A stretch of DNA of 64,000 nt from Perognathus longimembris pacificus (GCF_023159225.1 NC_063168.1:64583398-64647397), one strand, 5' to 3'; counted from the stretch's first letter, positions 1 through 11,835 are shown. The notes: a model not told the origin generated them from the letters alone. Numbers and translations are program-made.

Positions 1-840
1 AGATAGAGGAGAAGAAGTAGCACTCAAAGATAGCACAGTAATAGTGGACAGAGAGGATGTGTGAGGTTTAGAAAGCATAAAATTAATGTCACAAAAGTTC
101 TATCCAGGATGCTATCACCCACAGCTCAATCCCCATTTAGAAAAAATGCTAAGTAATATGAAATACAACTAAAATTTCTCACTTTTCTTTCCTCAGGAGT
201 TGTATAAGACACTTATTATGTTTAGAGCTCTATTTTTTATTTCATTTCCAAAGTATTTAGGGGAAACACTCTTGGAGATAGGCATTATGTTGTATTTACA
301 GTTCAAACACTGCAAAGTCCAGCAAAGCTTCACCCGTCACAAAAGAGGAATAATTTGCTCTAAGGTTTTTGCTTCTTTTTCAAAGAGATCTAAAAGTTGA
401 GGTGTATTTAGTAATAGAATGCACAGTTGCAAGGGAAACTTACTAATATGTCTTTATATTTTACAGATAACTGACTGAGATCCAGGTTTAAAGGAAATAG
501 AAATTCAGAGAGATGAAAATTCAGATCTTCCAAATTCAATCCAGAGTTCCTACCACAGAAAACACAGTTTGTCTTCAAAATTTGCATTCTAGAACACATG
601 TTTTTGCTTCCATTAAATACACATCCATGAAATCCCAAACCATCCAATTATCTAATCTACTCCCTTTACTTGGGATAAAGGCATCCTGGCAGAGGCTATG
701 AGGGGCTGCTCAATGATCATGTCAGTCACACGGAATAACTCCAGGTGCCTCACACCTCCAAGTGACAATCTCTAATACAGCACCTTTCAAAGACACTAGA
801 GAAATGATGCGTTAAGGATGCAAACCTGAATGACAACCCC
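1..840. other. Unique AT-rich DNA, no gene seen
   Basis: No coding exon, repeat family or RNA gene is recognisable. The short ORFs here (66, 79 and 62 codons) are what AT-rich random sequence gives. Confidence 0.5.
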
Positions 841-864
841 AAATTAAGGTTAATGTTCAGTGAC

Positions 865-874
865 CACACACACA

Positions 875-911
<37 letters not shown>
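865..911. repeat. (CA)n microsatellite
   Basis: About 47 bp of CA dinucleotides with one early CAGA interruption, followed by cgtgtgatatata. The His/Thr-rich ORF across it is an artefact of the repeat. Confidence 0.95.
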
Positions 912-914
<3 letters not shown>

Positions 915-1503
915 TGATATATATTACAATAACTAATGACTTTACAAGTACATATTTATCAGATGTTCCTGTCATGCTCATAACCCATTTTACCCGAATG
1001 ATTCCTGTTTATCTTTTTAATAAACACTTCTCAATTTTTGTGGCACACCTTTAGTTTCAATATCACATTTATTACACAAAATTGCAGTATTTACAGCTGG
1101 CTAGCTATTTTTATAAACAAAATGAGTTCAAATTCAAATGATCCAAGTGTGTTGGATATATACATAGATAATCCCTATATGTGTATATATGTGCATATAT
1201 TCACATTTTGTTTATTCATAATTTTTATCAAGCATTTTTTACATGTCAAGCCTTGCTTTTTATAACAATAATAAAACCAAAAATAAGACCAGCCAAGCCT
1301 TGGTTTTCGGGGGCAAACAGAAATAGAAAGACTAAGAAGATAATATGTGTATGTGCTTGTAGAAATCCTGCATTTAAATTGTAGTATGAAGTTTAATTTA
1401 ATAAGAAACCATATTATAGTAAGTCACATGTAAGTTTAATTTTTTGAGTGGATTATTGAGAAGGCAGATCAGTAAATGAATATTTTACAAACCATGGGAA
1501 TAT
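912..1503. other. Unique DNA, possible MIR remnant
   Basis: No gene is seen. A weak resemblance to an old MIR SINE exists around 1220-1290 (catttttacatgtcaagcc followed by an AT-rich stretch), but it is too decayed to call. Confidence 0.35.
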
Positions 1504-1520
1504 AAGAAATACCAAACCAG

Positions 1521-1731
1521 GGGCTGGGCATATGGCCTAGTGGCAAGAGTGCTTGCCTCCTACACATGAAGCTCTCGGGTTCGATTCCCCAGCACCACAT
1601 ATATGGAAAACGGCCAGAAGGGGCGCTGTGGCTCAAGTGGCAGAGTGCTAGCCTGGAGCGGGAAGAAGCCAGGGATGGTGCTCAGGCCCTGAGTCCAAGG
1701 CCCAGGACTGGCAAAAAAAAAAAAAAAAAAA
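1521..1731 (+). mobile_element. IDL-Geo SINE, young-looking copy with 17-bp TSD
   Basis: The left monomer is ID-like, with A box 'tggcctagtgg' and exact B box 'ggttcgattcc'. The right monomer runs from ggcgctgtggctcaagtgg to ccaggactggc, then a pure poly-A. The target-site duplication 'aagaaataccaaaccag' is perfect at 1504-1520 and 1732-1748. The copy carries the diagnostic 'gagcgggaagaagcc', shared with the copies at 30649 and 61636. Both ORFs here are shadows of the SINE. Confidence 0.93.
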
Positions 1732-1748
1732 AAGAAATACCAAACCAG

Positions 1749-2909
1749 ATGGAGCTAGCAGATTGACAGTGCTGAGGTGGTTTCTGTTTGGTTCTGATGA
1801 TGTAATGCATGCAAAGTTGGGACAACTACATACAGGTAGGTATAAAAAGGACAAACTTTCATTGAGCAAGAAGAAAGCATAAATACACTACAATGGGCCA
1901 TATCTGGATTCATATTTCTGTGGTCCTTGTTTAAAAAGAATGAAAAATAAATCCAATGATATTTCCAAAGTGCAAAGCCTCTTGCTTGGAGTTCTGAGGT
2001 TTAAAATTTATACCTTTCATGCTTTGCAGTTCCCTTCCTCATAAATAGTCATTTAAAGTGACTCTGAATTGGTTGTGTTTTATTTATTGGTCAGAAGCAA
2101 ATGAGTATTCTCCTTCGAGTTCATATTTTAGATCTAGACCTTGTATCAGTAACTCTCACAGAAAAGAATATCAAGGAAAAACTTTCACTGTATGAAATAT
2201 CAAATTATGAAATCAACTACTACTAAATAAAAACAATTTATAGAGTTGGGATATTAATGATCAAAAAAATTGAAATATCACTGTATTTTATATTTTTAAG
2301 AGAATAAGGGGGACTATTAAAATATGATAAATAGGCACTATTACAACCCACTGAGATTTATTTGTAAAAGACCTAATTACAGTTGTCAAACAAAATTAGT
2401 AAATGTATAGATTTAATGGAGATACTAAATATTGAATTAGATACAGCTGAAGAGAGAATTAGCAAGATGGATGATAGATCAGAGAAACCACAATGATAAT
2501 AGATTTCAAAGAGAGAAAGATGAGAAGATAGAAAATATGTAGGAAAAATTAAAAGATCAAGTTTAAGTGAGTAACATCTTATGTTTGATGGCTCTGGTTT
2601 AGGCCAATGTGCTATAACTCACAAAATCGCAAAATACTGGGGTTTAAATAGTTTATATCTCCCTCTAAGAATACCTTTGAATAGACTAGCCACAAGTGTT
2701 TTAAAAATAGAAGGCATACTCTGTCATTCTTGCTATGTTTTCCCAAAGTTATTTAAGTCTTCATTCTATGCTACCATGTATAATATGTGAGAATGAGAAA
2801 CTTCAAAGTAAGCATGTGGGCTTTAGGAAACTGATTTAGCAATTCTGTATTTCTCTATCTATATGACAATAAGTTCAGTTTTACACTAGTGTTATAGTCA
2901 CATGGACAC
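1749..2909. other. Unique AT-rich DNA with possible ancient L1 scrap
   Basis: No gene is visible. A stretch near 2420-2560 reads like decayed L1 ORF1 (a frame with TAEERISKMDDRSEKP followed by stops), but the match is weak. The 69-codon ORF at 2581-2790 is unsupported. Confidence 0.35.
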
Positions 2910-2947
2910 ACTTAGCTATAATTAGGAATTCTCAATTATAGCTAAGT
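2910..2947. repeat. Perfect 14-bp inverted repeat with 10-nt loop
   Basis: The left arm 'acttagctataatt' (2910-2923) is the exact reverse complement of the right arm (2934-2947). The spacer is aggaattctc. No flanking duplication or known element ends are seen. Confidence 0.9.
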
Positions 2948-3589
2948 CAGCAATGGTGCATCAAATCCCCAACTTTACAATTTCTAAATGGCACAGAAAA
3001 CTACCCTTTAAAAAGGGTTCCTAAGATTGCATTATACATGTTCAAACAATCTATCAAATCTTATTGAAATATGCCATATAGCACAACATCATTACAGAAA
3101 GACTGATCACCATATTCATTAGTTCTAGAGACTGGAGCATGCAAGTTTGGGGGCTATCATTAATATTCTATTTACTCAATCAAGTAAGTACAAATTTTAG
3201 CAAGAAAGACTTTCACAAAAATTGGTATTACAGGAAATTAATGAATACCAAGCCATATAATAGCAGATGAATATAATGTATATTATTTGAGATAACAAAC
3301 AAATTGAATGATTCAATTTCACTTTTAAAAATATAAACTAAACAAATTATTCACAAAATGACTGTTACTACAGATATGGCACAGATAAATGTGCCAATAA
3401 ATTCAAGTCATTTATATAGGCAATAAAGTCCTAGAAAATGTGAATAGCCATACAGTTACATCAAAATAGAAAATTTCAATGATCCTATGCTTACTAAGAA
3501 AAAGTAGATTAAATTGTCATCCTAAAGCAAACTAATTGTTTTATTTAAAATCTATCCAAATGCTCATGGATTATATAATTCCAATTTCA
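2948..3589. other. Unique AT-rich DNA, no gene seen
   Basis: No coding sequence or recognisable repeat. Very AT-rich. Confidence 0.45.
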
Positions 3590-3815
3590 CAATGTCATAA
3601 ACAACTTTTAGTGGGAAGAGGGGGAGATATGTAGTTATAACATTCAGTGTAGATTCTATGAAACTAGGGAAATTGAGAGGTGAGATAAGGTTGGAAGGGA
3701 GGGGGAAGATGATAAAAGGAGTGTCCCTGATCAAGATGCGTCATATTCATAAAGTGATTTGTTGAATGGTAATAAGTTTGCATATTTTCATAAAGATAAT
3801 AAAATATAATTTAAT
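3590..3815 (+). mobile_element. Old L1 3'UTR fragment
   Basis: A purine-rich tract (gggaagagggggagatatg and gttggaagggagggggaag) is followed by an AT-rich tail ending aaagataataaaatataat. This matches the order of the 3'UTR in the better L1 copies: G-rich tract, about 100 bp, then an A-rich end. It is strongly diverged. Confidence 0.55.
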
Positions 3816-4090
3816 AGAAGCTACTGCTTAAGGACAGTTGAACATGTATAAAGGTTCAGTATTTTAGGGTACAGGTTAAGCAGAGATTGGATATTATATA
3901 ATTGTCCCTCATTGTTCAGGCCATGATCTACCAAATTGCAGTGGTGATATTCTACAGGTTATAAAGAGAGTTGACTCCAGATAGAAAACAGCATCAAACT
4001 TATGAGCTTTAGGTTATTCTCATCAAGTAAATTATAGCTACACAATTCTATCAGGTGGCCTGTAATTGCGCATGTTTTGTTATTTTGTCA

Positions 4091-4131
<41 letters not shown>
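4091..4131. repeat. (CA)n microsatellite
   Basis: About 40 bp of uninterrupted CA. Confidence 0.97.
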
Positions 4132-4132
<1 letters not shown>

Positions 4133-4234
4133 CTCCCTTCATCAAACAATTAATTTTTATCAGTAAGAGGCTTCTCCATTGACAAGGGGATTCATTTCAT
4201 TGCCTGGTGCAGCAGAAAGAAGATGTAATTTTTT

Positions 4235-4529
4235 AGTTGAAGATACAGTTTGAGCAAGACATTTGGCACATGTTTTCTCTCATATGTGGAAGCTCAATCT
4301 AAATATAACTGGACATGATAACTTTCACAAGACTTTAGGCATTCACACACATAGAGGAGGAGCCTAAGGAGCAACTCCTCTGAACATTTAAAATACTTTT
4401 TATTGAAACTAATTCCAGCAAATAGAAATGTGTGTTTTCTATGATATCTGTTTTTTTTTTCTTCTTTTTAGTAGTGGTCCTGGGGGGGAATCAGGAAGAG
4501 AGGGAGGAAGGCTAAACAAAAGTAATCAT
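4235..4529 (+). mobile_element. Old L1 3'-end fragment, left part, split by the 4530 L1
   Basis: Contains 'catgttttctctcatatgtg', typical of the tail of L1 ORF2 and its 3'UTR. It continues as 3'UTR-like purine-rich sequence to the target duplication 'aaaagtaatcat' (4518-4529). The remainder resumes after the inserted L1 at 11836. Confidence 0.6.
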
Positions 4530-6337
4530 AGGTTGTAACAGTACAGGGATTCTGGCCAGAAAGGAAAAATCGACTTTGCTGGTCTGAAAACACAGATTTG
4601 AGCTCCAGGTAGCGACCCGCCACCACACCAGTGCTGGCGCTGGCACAGCGCCCCACATTCCGTGCACCTAAAGCACACAGAGGCAACCAGGGAGAAATCC
4701 TCCAGACGGCAGCAGACAGACTCAGATTGCAGGCTGAGCACCGATGGGCCGAAATCACAGAGAAAGCGTGAATACCCCACAAAAGACATTCACACTTATG
4801 CCCACAGAACAGCTCCTTGAAGGTAGCCCTTCCCCCACCGCCAGAGAAAAGCGCTATGTTTGACACTGGCATAGGGTCAGACTAGACTGGAACTAAAGAA
4901 GGCCTGGGGAAAGCGAGGACAAAGGAGCCATCTTTGAAAGGGGCAAGAGGGACCGACCAGTGAGAGCCATCTCCACCCAGAAGAATGCCCCCTGCCCAGG
5001 CGGGAGGCTCTTCCTGGGCTGTGGCTCACACACTCAGGTGAACTCAGGCAGCGGTGCCCCGCAGTGCCTGCTGGAATTTCTAAATTAAAACCAAAAGCTG
5101 CCAGAGCTACCAGTGGCACAGAACAAGCAGATAGGAGAACAAACAGTTCCTGAGACAGATAAACGGTCCCATCACAGAGGAAGCCCAATTCCCAGCCCAA
5201 AATGGAGCTGAATTCCATACCCAGCTCTGCCCAAGTGGCCGCCCCACCCAGGAGGGAGGAGCCTCCCCCAGGCAAGCGACGCTTAGCCCAGTAAACTAGG
5301 CTAGAGGCGCCCCGCCCTGCTGGGTCCGTCCCCCATCTACAAAGACGGCCAAGTCTTACCTGCAAGTTATGTGAATCACAGAGACCAGGATTTCACTAAC
5401 AGGAAAGGAAGGTCAGAGCAGATCCAAACTGCAAACTGCAAACTGAAAGCAAGGCAAACCAGCCAAGCACCAAAATAGACTGCAGACCATCACAAGGAAA
5501 CCAGAGACTGTAGAAAGCCCACCCAAACAAGAGTCCATTTATTTTTCTCAAAGTTTTTTGTAAGTTTATTTATTTATTTTTTATTTTTTTCACTTCTTAA
5601 ACGTCGTTGGTTTTTTTTGTTTTCCATTTTTACCTGTTTGTTTAATCAAGTCTTTTTTTGTTTGGTTTTGTTTTTTCGGTTGTTTGTTTTTCTGGTTTTT
5701 GTCCTTTTTATTTTTTTAATAATTTTTCTCTGTCTTCCAGTATATTTTCTTTGTATCTCTCTTTGCATTCTTTCTTTAAAAATTACTTTCCTATGAATAA
5801 CACCCCCACTCTTTCCTGCTACCTCTCCTCTGTCTATCATTTTAACCTTGTTCTTTCTACTGATTCCACTCTTCTCCACATTTCCCCATCACTGAAACTA
5901 AACCAAAATCATCACTGCCACCCCCATACATTTTACTCTACTCTCTTTACTACCTCTAACCTACCCTCCTGACTTACTTCCAGGACCTCCAGATTCCAAT
6001 GACTCCTGGTTATTGGATAGAGGGTATCCTTCCTTAATCCTAGTGAATCAAAGGGGTTCATAGAGAAAGCCAGTCCAAAAATAAGTTAATATGAGAACAA
6101 GAATTGCTCATAGAGTTGTAAGAATAAATAAGTAACTACTGAATACAGGGCTCAGGATCGGTTGTTATATTGAAATTGTATTCTTTAGGAACACCAAATC
6201 TAATTTTATATACAGGTATACAAGGTATCTGTGTATAATTGTGAACTTCTAAGATTTACACAACAGTGCTTGGTAAGGTCTGCTTTGGGTCTTAAATGGT
6301 ACTCACAGGTGCTTGTAGATTGGCATTCCCAATCCAA
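4530..6337 (+). promoter_or_regulatory. L1 copy A 5'UTR / internal promoter region
   Basis: The first part (4530-5400) is GC-richer than its surroundings and aligns to copy B 35845-36780. The latter part (5540-5760) is T-rich. Compared with copy B it lacks a stretch of about 80 bp near 5328 (present in B around 36622-36715). By L1 precedent this region would hold a pol II promoter, but no specific factor site is certain. Confidence 0.7.
4877..5365 (-). other. Antisense ORF in L1 copy A 5'UTR (162 codons)
   Basis: An open frame runs antisense to the L1 promoter region. Its middle (about residues 31-85) reads GGGSSLLGGAATWAELG, then GMEFSSILGWELGFLCDG and YLSQELFVLLS. Nearly the same peptide is encoded antisense in L1 copy B at 36381-36572. 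Its position resembles the primate L1 antisense ORF0, but no sequence relation is claimed. The GC-rich 5'UTR is poor in stops, so an open frame alone is weak evidence for a protein. Confidence 0.35.
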
Positions 6338-7320
6338 ATGGGCAGAAGAAACACAAGGAAGATGGCAAACAATGGAGTCTTATCTCCCTCTCAAAACAAG
6401 CAGGAAGCAGAGCAGTCAATCAAAGACATCGAAGAGAACCCTCAAAATGCTCTACAAAGTCTACTGATAAACATGATGAATGAAAAGTTTGAGCGTGAGG
6501 AGGCAAAGCAAAAATTAATGGAGAATTTCATGGCCTCCACAAATAGAAAGATAAATAAACTTCAAGAGTAAAATGAAAAGATAGCTTCCCAGCTAAAAGA
6601 TTTGAGAGACAGAACTCAAAACCAAATTAACGAAGTAAAGAAGTCCATGCAGGAGCTAAGAGATAAGGACATGGAAATCATCAGGAAAGATCAGTCAGAA
6701 GAAAAAGAGATTCGAAATCAAGTAGCTGCCTACAGTTCCAACTAGCTGAAGCAGAGGAGCGAATCTCAGGAGCTGAAGATTCCCTAGAATCTATGGAGAA
6801 AGATAAAAAATCAATACAAACCCAATCCAATTGACAAAACAGATCACTCCAGGAGCTCCAAGACACAATAAGGAAGCCCAATTTAAGGATAATAGGTATG
6901 GAGGAAAACCTGGAGAAAGAAGTTAATGGAATAGGCAACCTATTTAACAGAATATTAGCAGAGAACTTCCCAAATATCCAGAAGGATAGGCCTATACAGA
7001 TACAAGAAGCATTTAGAACCCCAAACCGACCAGAAGAGAATAGGACATCCCACCGACACATTGTGATCAAAACAGGATCCATAGAGTCAAAGGAAAGAAT
7101 CCTTAAAGCTGTTAGGGAGAAGAAAACAATCACATATAAAGGAAAAGCAATTAGAATTACACCGGACTTCTCAACAGAGACCATGAAAGCAAGGAGAACC
7201 TGGAAAGAGGTATACCAAACCCTAAATAAAAATAACTACCAACCAAGAATACTGTACCCAGCTAAACTCTCATTCATAGCCAAAGGTCAAATAAAATCTT
7301 CTACAGAAAGGAAAAACTGA
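6338..7320 (+). pseudogene. L1 ORF1 remnant (nucleic-acid chaperone, broken)
   Basis: The likely ancestral start is ATG at 6338 (MGRRNTRKMANNG). The N-terminal frame holds a Glu/Lys-rich coiled-coil-like segment (NEKFEREEAKQKLMENF) and meets a stop at 6571. Decayed frames continue to about 6897. The C-terminal part is then open from 6898 in another frame. It includes GIGNLFNRILAENFPN, HRHIVIKTGSIESKERIL and ITPDFSTETMKARRTWKEV, matching the RRM and C-terminal domain of L1 ORF1p, and ends with TGA at 7318-7320. The span is not a multiple of three, so at least one frameshift exists besides several stops. ORF1p normally coats L1 RNA as a trimer; this copy cannot make it. Confidence 0.9.
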
Positions 7321-7485
7321 AACAATATATCTCCACCAAACCAGCTTTACAGAAAATCCTCAAAGATGTACTATACAGGGAAAATAATCAAGATCCCAAT
7401 ACATATAGAGAAATGAACCCTAAATAGAAAACCAGAATATTAGATCAAGAAATGGGAAGACAAAGCTTTTACCAAGATGGATATA

Positions 7486-10400
7486 ATGAAAGGAACAAAC
7501 GATCATCTCTCAATCCTAAGTCTCAACATTAATGGACTTAATTCTCCAATCAAATGACATAGGCTCATAAGTTGGATCAAAAATCAAGATCCATCTTTCT
7601 GCTGCCTCCAAGAGACACATCTATCCAGCAAAAGTAAACATCTTCTAAAAGTGAAAGGCTGGAATAAAATCTACCAAGCAAATGGCCCCCATAAGCAGGC
7701 TGGCATTGCAATCCTAGCATCAGATAAAATTGACTTCAAATTGAAAATGCTAGGAAGAGACAAAGAAGGTCACTACATTCTAATAAAGGGATCTCTCCTT
7801 CAGGAGGATATAACCATCTTTAATATCTACACACCAAATACAGGAGCACCCAACTTCATCAAACAAACACTACTGATTCTATAAACACTCATAGACCCAA
7901 ACACATTGATAGTAGGGGACTTTAACACTCCACGATCACCTCTGGACAGATCAACACACCAAAAACTGAATAAGGAAACCACAGAACTAAACAACTGCAT
8001 AGACCAACTAGACTTAGCCTACATCTGCAGAATATTCCATCCAGTAACAACAGAATACACATTCTTTTCGGCAGCACATGGAAAATTCTCCAAAATAGAT
8101 CACATCTTAGGTAACCAAGAAAATCTGTACAAATTCAGAAGTATCAAAAACATTCCCTGCATTCTCTTAGACCACAATGAAATAAAATTAGAGCTAAACT
8201 CAAACAGTCACCACAGAAAATCCTACAATACATGGAAACTGAACAACACACTGCTGAACCATCAGTGGGTTATTGAAGAAATTAGAAAAGAATTCAAATG
8301 TTTATGGAATTCAACCAGGATGAAGACACAAAGTACCAGCTCCTTTGGGACACAGCAAAGGCAGTACTCAGAGGAAACTTATATCTCGAGTGCTTAAATC
8401 AACAAACTGGAGTAACAGCAACTCAACAACTTAAGGAAGCACCTTAATCTCCTCGAAAGACAACAACAAGCCAAACCCCAAGTCAATAGACAGAAGCCAA
8501 TAATTAAAATCAAATGAGAATTAAAGGAGAGACAAAAAAAACATCGAAAGAATCAACAAAACAAAGAGTTGATTCTTTGAAAAAAATTAACAAGATAGAC
8601 GGACCCCTAGCAACCCTGACCAAAAAACGAAAGCAGCAAACCCAGATAAACGAGATCAGAGATGAAACAGGTAACATCACCAGAGAAAAACCAAAATTCA
8701 GAACACAATAAGAGAGTATTTTGCAAACCTTTATGCCAACAAATTCGAGAACTTAGAAGACATAGTTTTTTCCTAGAAAAAATTCTTATCCCCAAACTCA
8801 ACCATAAAGATTTAAACCTTCTAAACAGATCCATATCCAGCACTGAAATAGAAATGGCAATAAGTGATTTCCCATCCAAGAAAAGCCCAGGTCGAGACAG
8901 AGTCACAGCAGAATTCCACAAGGCCTTCAAAACAAGTCACACCAATATTTCTCAAACTCTTCAATGAAATTGAAAGAGAAAGTTTACTACCAGACCCATT
9001 CTATGAAGCCAGTATAACCCTCATCCCCAAACCAGGCAAGGACTCATCACGAAAAGAGAACTATAGACCGATTTCCCTGATGAACATAGATGCAAAAATT
9101 CTCAATAAAATTCTGGCCAGTCAACTTCAACAGGTCATCAAAAATATCATACACCATGATCAAACTGGATTCATCCCAGGGATGCAAATTTGGTTCAATA
9201 TATATGCAAGTCAATTAATGTAATCCACCACATCAACCAGAGCAAGGTAAAGAACAACATGGTTATATCACTGGATGCGGAAAAGGCTTTCAATAAAATC
9301 CAGCACCCATTTATGCTAAAAGCCCTGGAAAAACTGGGATTCTAGGTAACACTCCTGAATATAATAAAGGCAGTCTATGACAAACCAACAGCAAGTATAA
9401 TTGTAAATGTTGAAAAATTAAAGCCATTCCCTTTAAAATCAGGAGGAAGAGAGGGATGTCTGCTCTCTCCCCTTCTCTTCAACATAGTACTAGAATTCCT
9501 AGCCAGAGCAACTAGGCAAGAAGAAAATATAAAGGGGGTCCTCATAGGAAAATATGAAGTTAAACATTCTCTCTTCACAGATGACATGATCCTATACCTA
9601 AAGAATCCCATAGACTCTACCCCCAAGCTACTAAAGCTGATTCAAAACTTTGGCAAAATTGTAGGATATAAAATAAACCCTCAAAAATCAATGGCCTTTC
9701 TATAGGCTAATGACCTGGATGCCGAGGCTGAAATCAGGAAAGCAACTCCTTTTTCTATAGCCTCAAAAAACACAAAATACCTTGGAATAACTTTAATGAA
9801 AGAAGTGAAAGACCTCTATGATGAAAACTTTAAAAACATGAAAAACAAAATTATGGCAGAACTAAGGAAATGAAAAAAACCACCCACGCTCCTGGATTGG
9901 GAGGATTAATATAATCAAAATGGCAATATTGCCAAAGGCTATCTAAAAATTTAATGCAATACCCATTAATATCCCAACACATTTTTTAATGAAATAGAGG
10001 AAGCAATCCAGAAATTCATATGGAACAATAAAAGACCCAGAATAGCAAAAACAATCCTAAGCAGAAAGAACAGTGCTGGAGGAATTACAATACCCAACTT
10101 CAAGCTGTATTATAAAGCTATTGTAATAAAAACAGCTTGGTATTGGCACCGGAACAGGCCTGAAGACCAATGGAACAGAATTGAAGACCCCCAAATGAAT
10201 CCACAGAACTACGCCTACTTAATCTTTCATAAAGGAGCTAAAAAATAATCTGGAAGAAAGATAGTCTCTCTAACAAATGGTGCTGGTAAAGCTGGTTCAA
10301 CACATGCAACAAATTAAAACTAGATCCTTAAATATCACCCTGCACCAAAATCAATTCTAAATGGATCAAAGACCTCGAAATCGAAACAGATACCCAGAAA

Positions 10401-11299
10401 ACACTAAAGGAAGGAGTAGGAGAAACACTTGGGCTCCTTGGCACAGGACGGAACTTCTTTAACAAAGACCCAGAAAGTTTGGACAAATGGGACTGCATCA
10501 AACTGCAGAGCTTCTGCAGGGCAAAGGACATAGCTCGCAAGATAAACAGAAAGCCCACAGATTGGGAGAAGATCTTTACCGGCCATACAACGGACAGAGG
10601 CCTCATATCTAAAATATATGCAGAACTAAAAAAATTATCTTCTTCCAAAACAAAACCACAAAGATCCAATAGCCCCCTCATCAAGTGGGCTAAAGACTTA
10701 CAAAGAGACTTCTCTGATGAGGAAATGAGAACGGCCAAGAGACATATGAAAAAGTGCTCTACATCACTCGCCATACAAGAAATGCAAATCAAAACAACAT
10801 TGAGATTCCATCTCACCCCAGTAAGAATGTCATATATCAAGAAAGCTAACAATAACAATTGTTGGAGGGGATATGGCCAAAAGGGAACCCTACTTCATTG
10901 TTGGTGGGAATGTAAACTGGTTCAGCCACTCTGGCAAGCAGTATGGAGATTCCTCAGAAGGCTAAACATAGAGCTCCCCTATGACCCAGCAGCCCCACTT
11001 TTGGGCATCTACCTAAAAGACCACAAACAAGAACACACTAAAGCCACCAGCACAACAATGTTCATCGCATCGCAATTTGTCATAGCTAGAATTTGGAACC
11101 AACCCAGATGCCCCTCAGTAGATGAATGGGTCAGGAAAATGTGGCACATAGACACAATAGATTTTTATGCCTCTATCAGAAAGAATGACATTGCCCCATT
11201 TGTAAGGAAATGGAAGGACTTAGAAAAATTATACTAAGTGCAGTGAGCCAGACCCAAAGAAACATGGACTATATGCTCTTCCTCAAAGGGAATAATTAG
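7486..11299 (+). pseudogene. L1 ORF2 remnant (endonuclease plus reverse transcriptase, broken)
   Basis: The probable start is ATG 7486. The endonuclease domain shows SLNINGLNSPIK, CCLQETHL (catalytic Glu), IVGDFNTP and later DHILG and DHNEIKLEL. Stops lie at 7555 and 7882, and a frameshift falls near 8330. The reverse transcriptase shows [20 protein letters not shown] and FIPGMQ, then [20 protein letters not shown]. The catalytic box at 9574-9585 reads FTDD instead of the FADD seen in copy B. The C-terminal region is open at 10479-11237 with GTLLHCWWECKLVQPLW. The first Cys of the usual GCGxxGTLLHCWW motif is Tyr (GYGQKG). A lost base near 11230 ends the frame early at LEKLY; the ancestral stop would be TAG 11297-11299. 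Clearly non-functional. Confidence 0.93.
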
Positions 11300-11823
11300 C
11301 ACAGGTTTAGGCTAGTCACAGCAGAGGATCACAAGAGCCCAATAGCTATACCGTTATGAACACAAAGATGATGCTAAGTGAAATGAACTCCATGTTATGG
11401 AAACGAGTGTTATATCACTGTTGTATTTACCTTCAACTTGCGATGTGAAACCATAGCTTCTATTATCGATTATCCTCTGGTATGCCCTTCCTGTGGTCGT
11501 ACCTTCACTATCTCTGTATCTTATCTGAGTACATTGGAAACCATGTATACAGGTATTAGAACTAGGAAATTGTAAGGGAATACCAAAATGGAGAGACACA
11601 GGGTAAAAAAGACAAAGGATTACAAAAGCAATTCTTGCAAAACTGTTTAGTGTAAATCTACTGAACAACTCATGGTGGGAAAGGGAAAAGGGGAGGGGGG
11701 AGGGGGAATGAAAGGGGAGGTAACAAACAGTACAAGAAATGTATCCAGTGCCTGAAGTATGAAACTGTAACCACTCTGTATATCTTTTTGACAATTAAAG
11801 AAGAACAATAAGTAAAAAAAAAA
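11300..11823 (+). other. L1 copy A 3'UTR with G-rich tract and poly-A
   Basis: Contains the purine tract at 11676-11719 with five consecutive runs of three or more G (ggg, ggg, gggg, gggggg, ggggg), a G-quadruplex-compatible pattern common in mammalian L1 3'UTRs. The end reads acaattaaagaagaacaata, followed by poly-A. Confidence 0.85.
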
Positions 11824-11835
11824 AAAAGTAATCAT

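Larger units (their letters stand above)
4530..11823 (+). mobile_element. Near full-length L1 retrotransposon (L1 copy A), inactive
   Basis: About 7.3 kb. Order: 5'UTR (4530-6337, lacking roughly the first 100 bp present in copy B), ORF1 remnant, ORF2 remnant, 3'UTR with a G-rich tract, poly-A (to about 11823). The 12-bp target-site duplication 'aaaagtaatcat' lies at 4518-4529 and 11824-11835, so the ends are well defined. It landed in an older L1 3'UTR. Both ORFs are broken, so the copy cannot retrotranspose on its own. Copies A and B look about 90% or more identical by eye over shared parts. Confidence 0.95.

Noticed and set aside
860..1054. His/Thr-rich ORF
   Set aside because: Translation of a (CA)n microsatellite.
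1521..1600. tRNA-Ala gene
   Set aside because: A and B boxes are present, but the anticodon arm and acceptor pairing are not maintained, and a Geo monomer, poly-A and target duplication follow: it is a SINE head.
4877..5365. Host gene exon on the minus strand
   Set aside because: It lies inside the L1 5'UTR and is shared with copy B; kept only as an antisense L1 ORF candidate.
6681..7184. 167-codon minus-strand ORF
   Set aside because: Antisense shadow of L1 ORF1. Its Ser/Phe/Leu-rich composition is as expected opposite an A-rich coding strand.
10328..10858. 176-codon minus-strand ORF
   Set aside because: Antisense shadow of the L1 ORF2 C-terminus. The same shadow appears opposite copies B and C.
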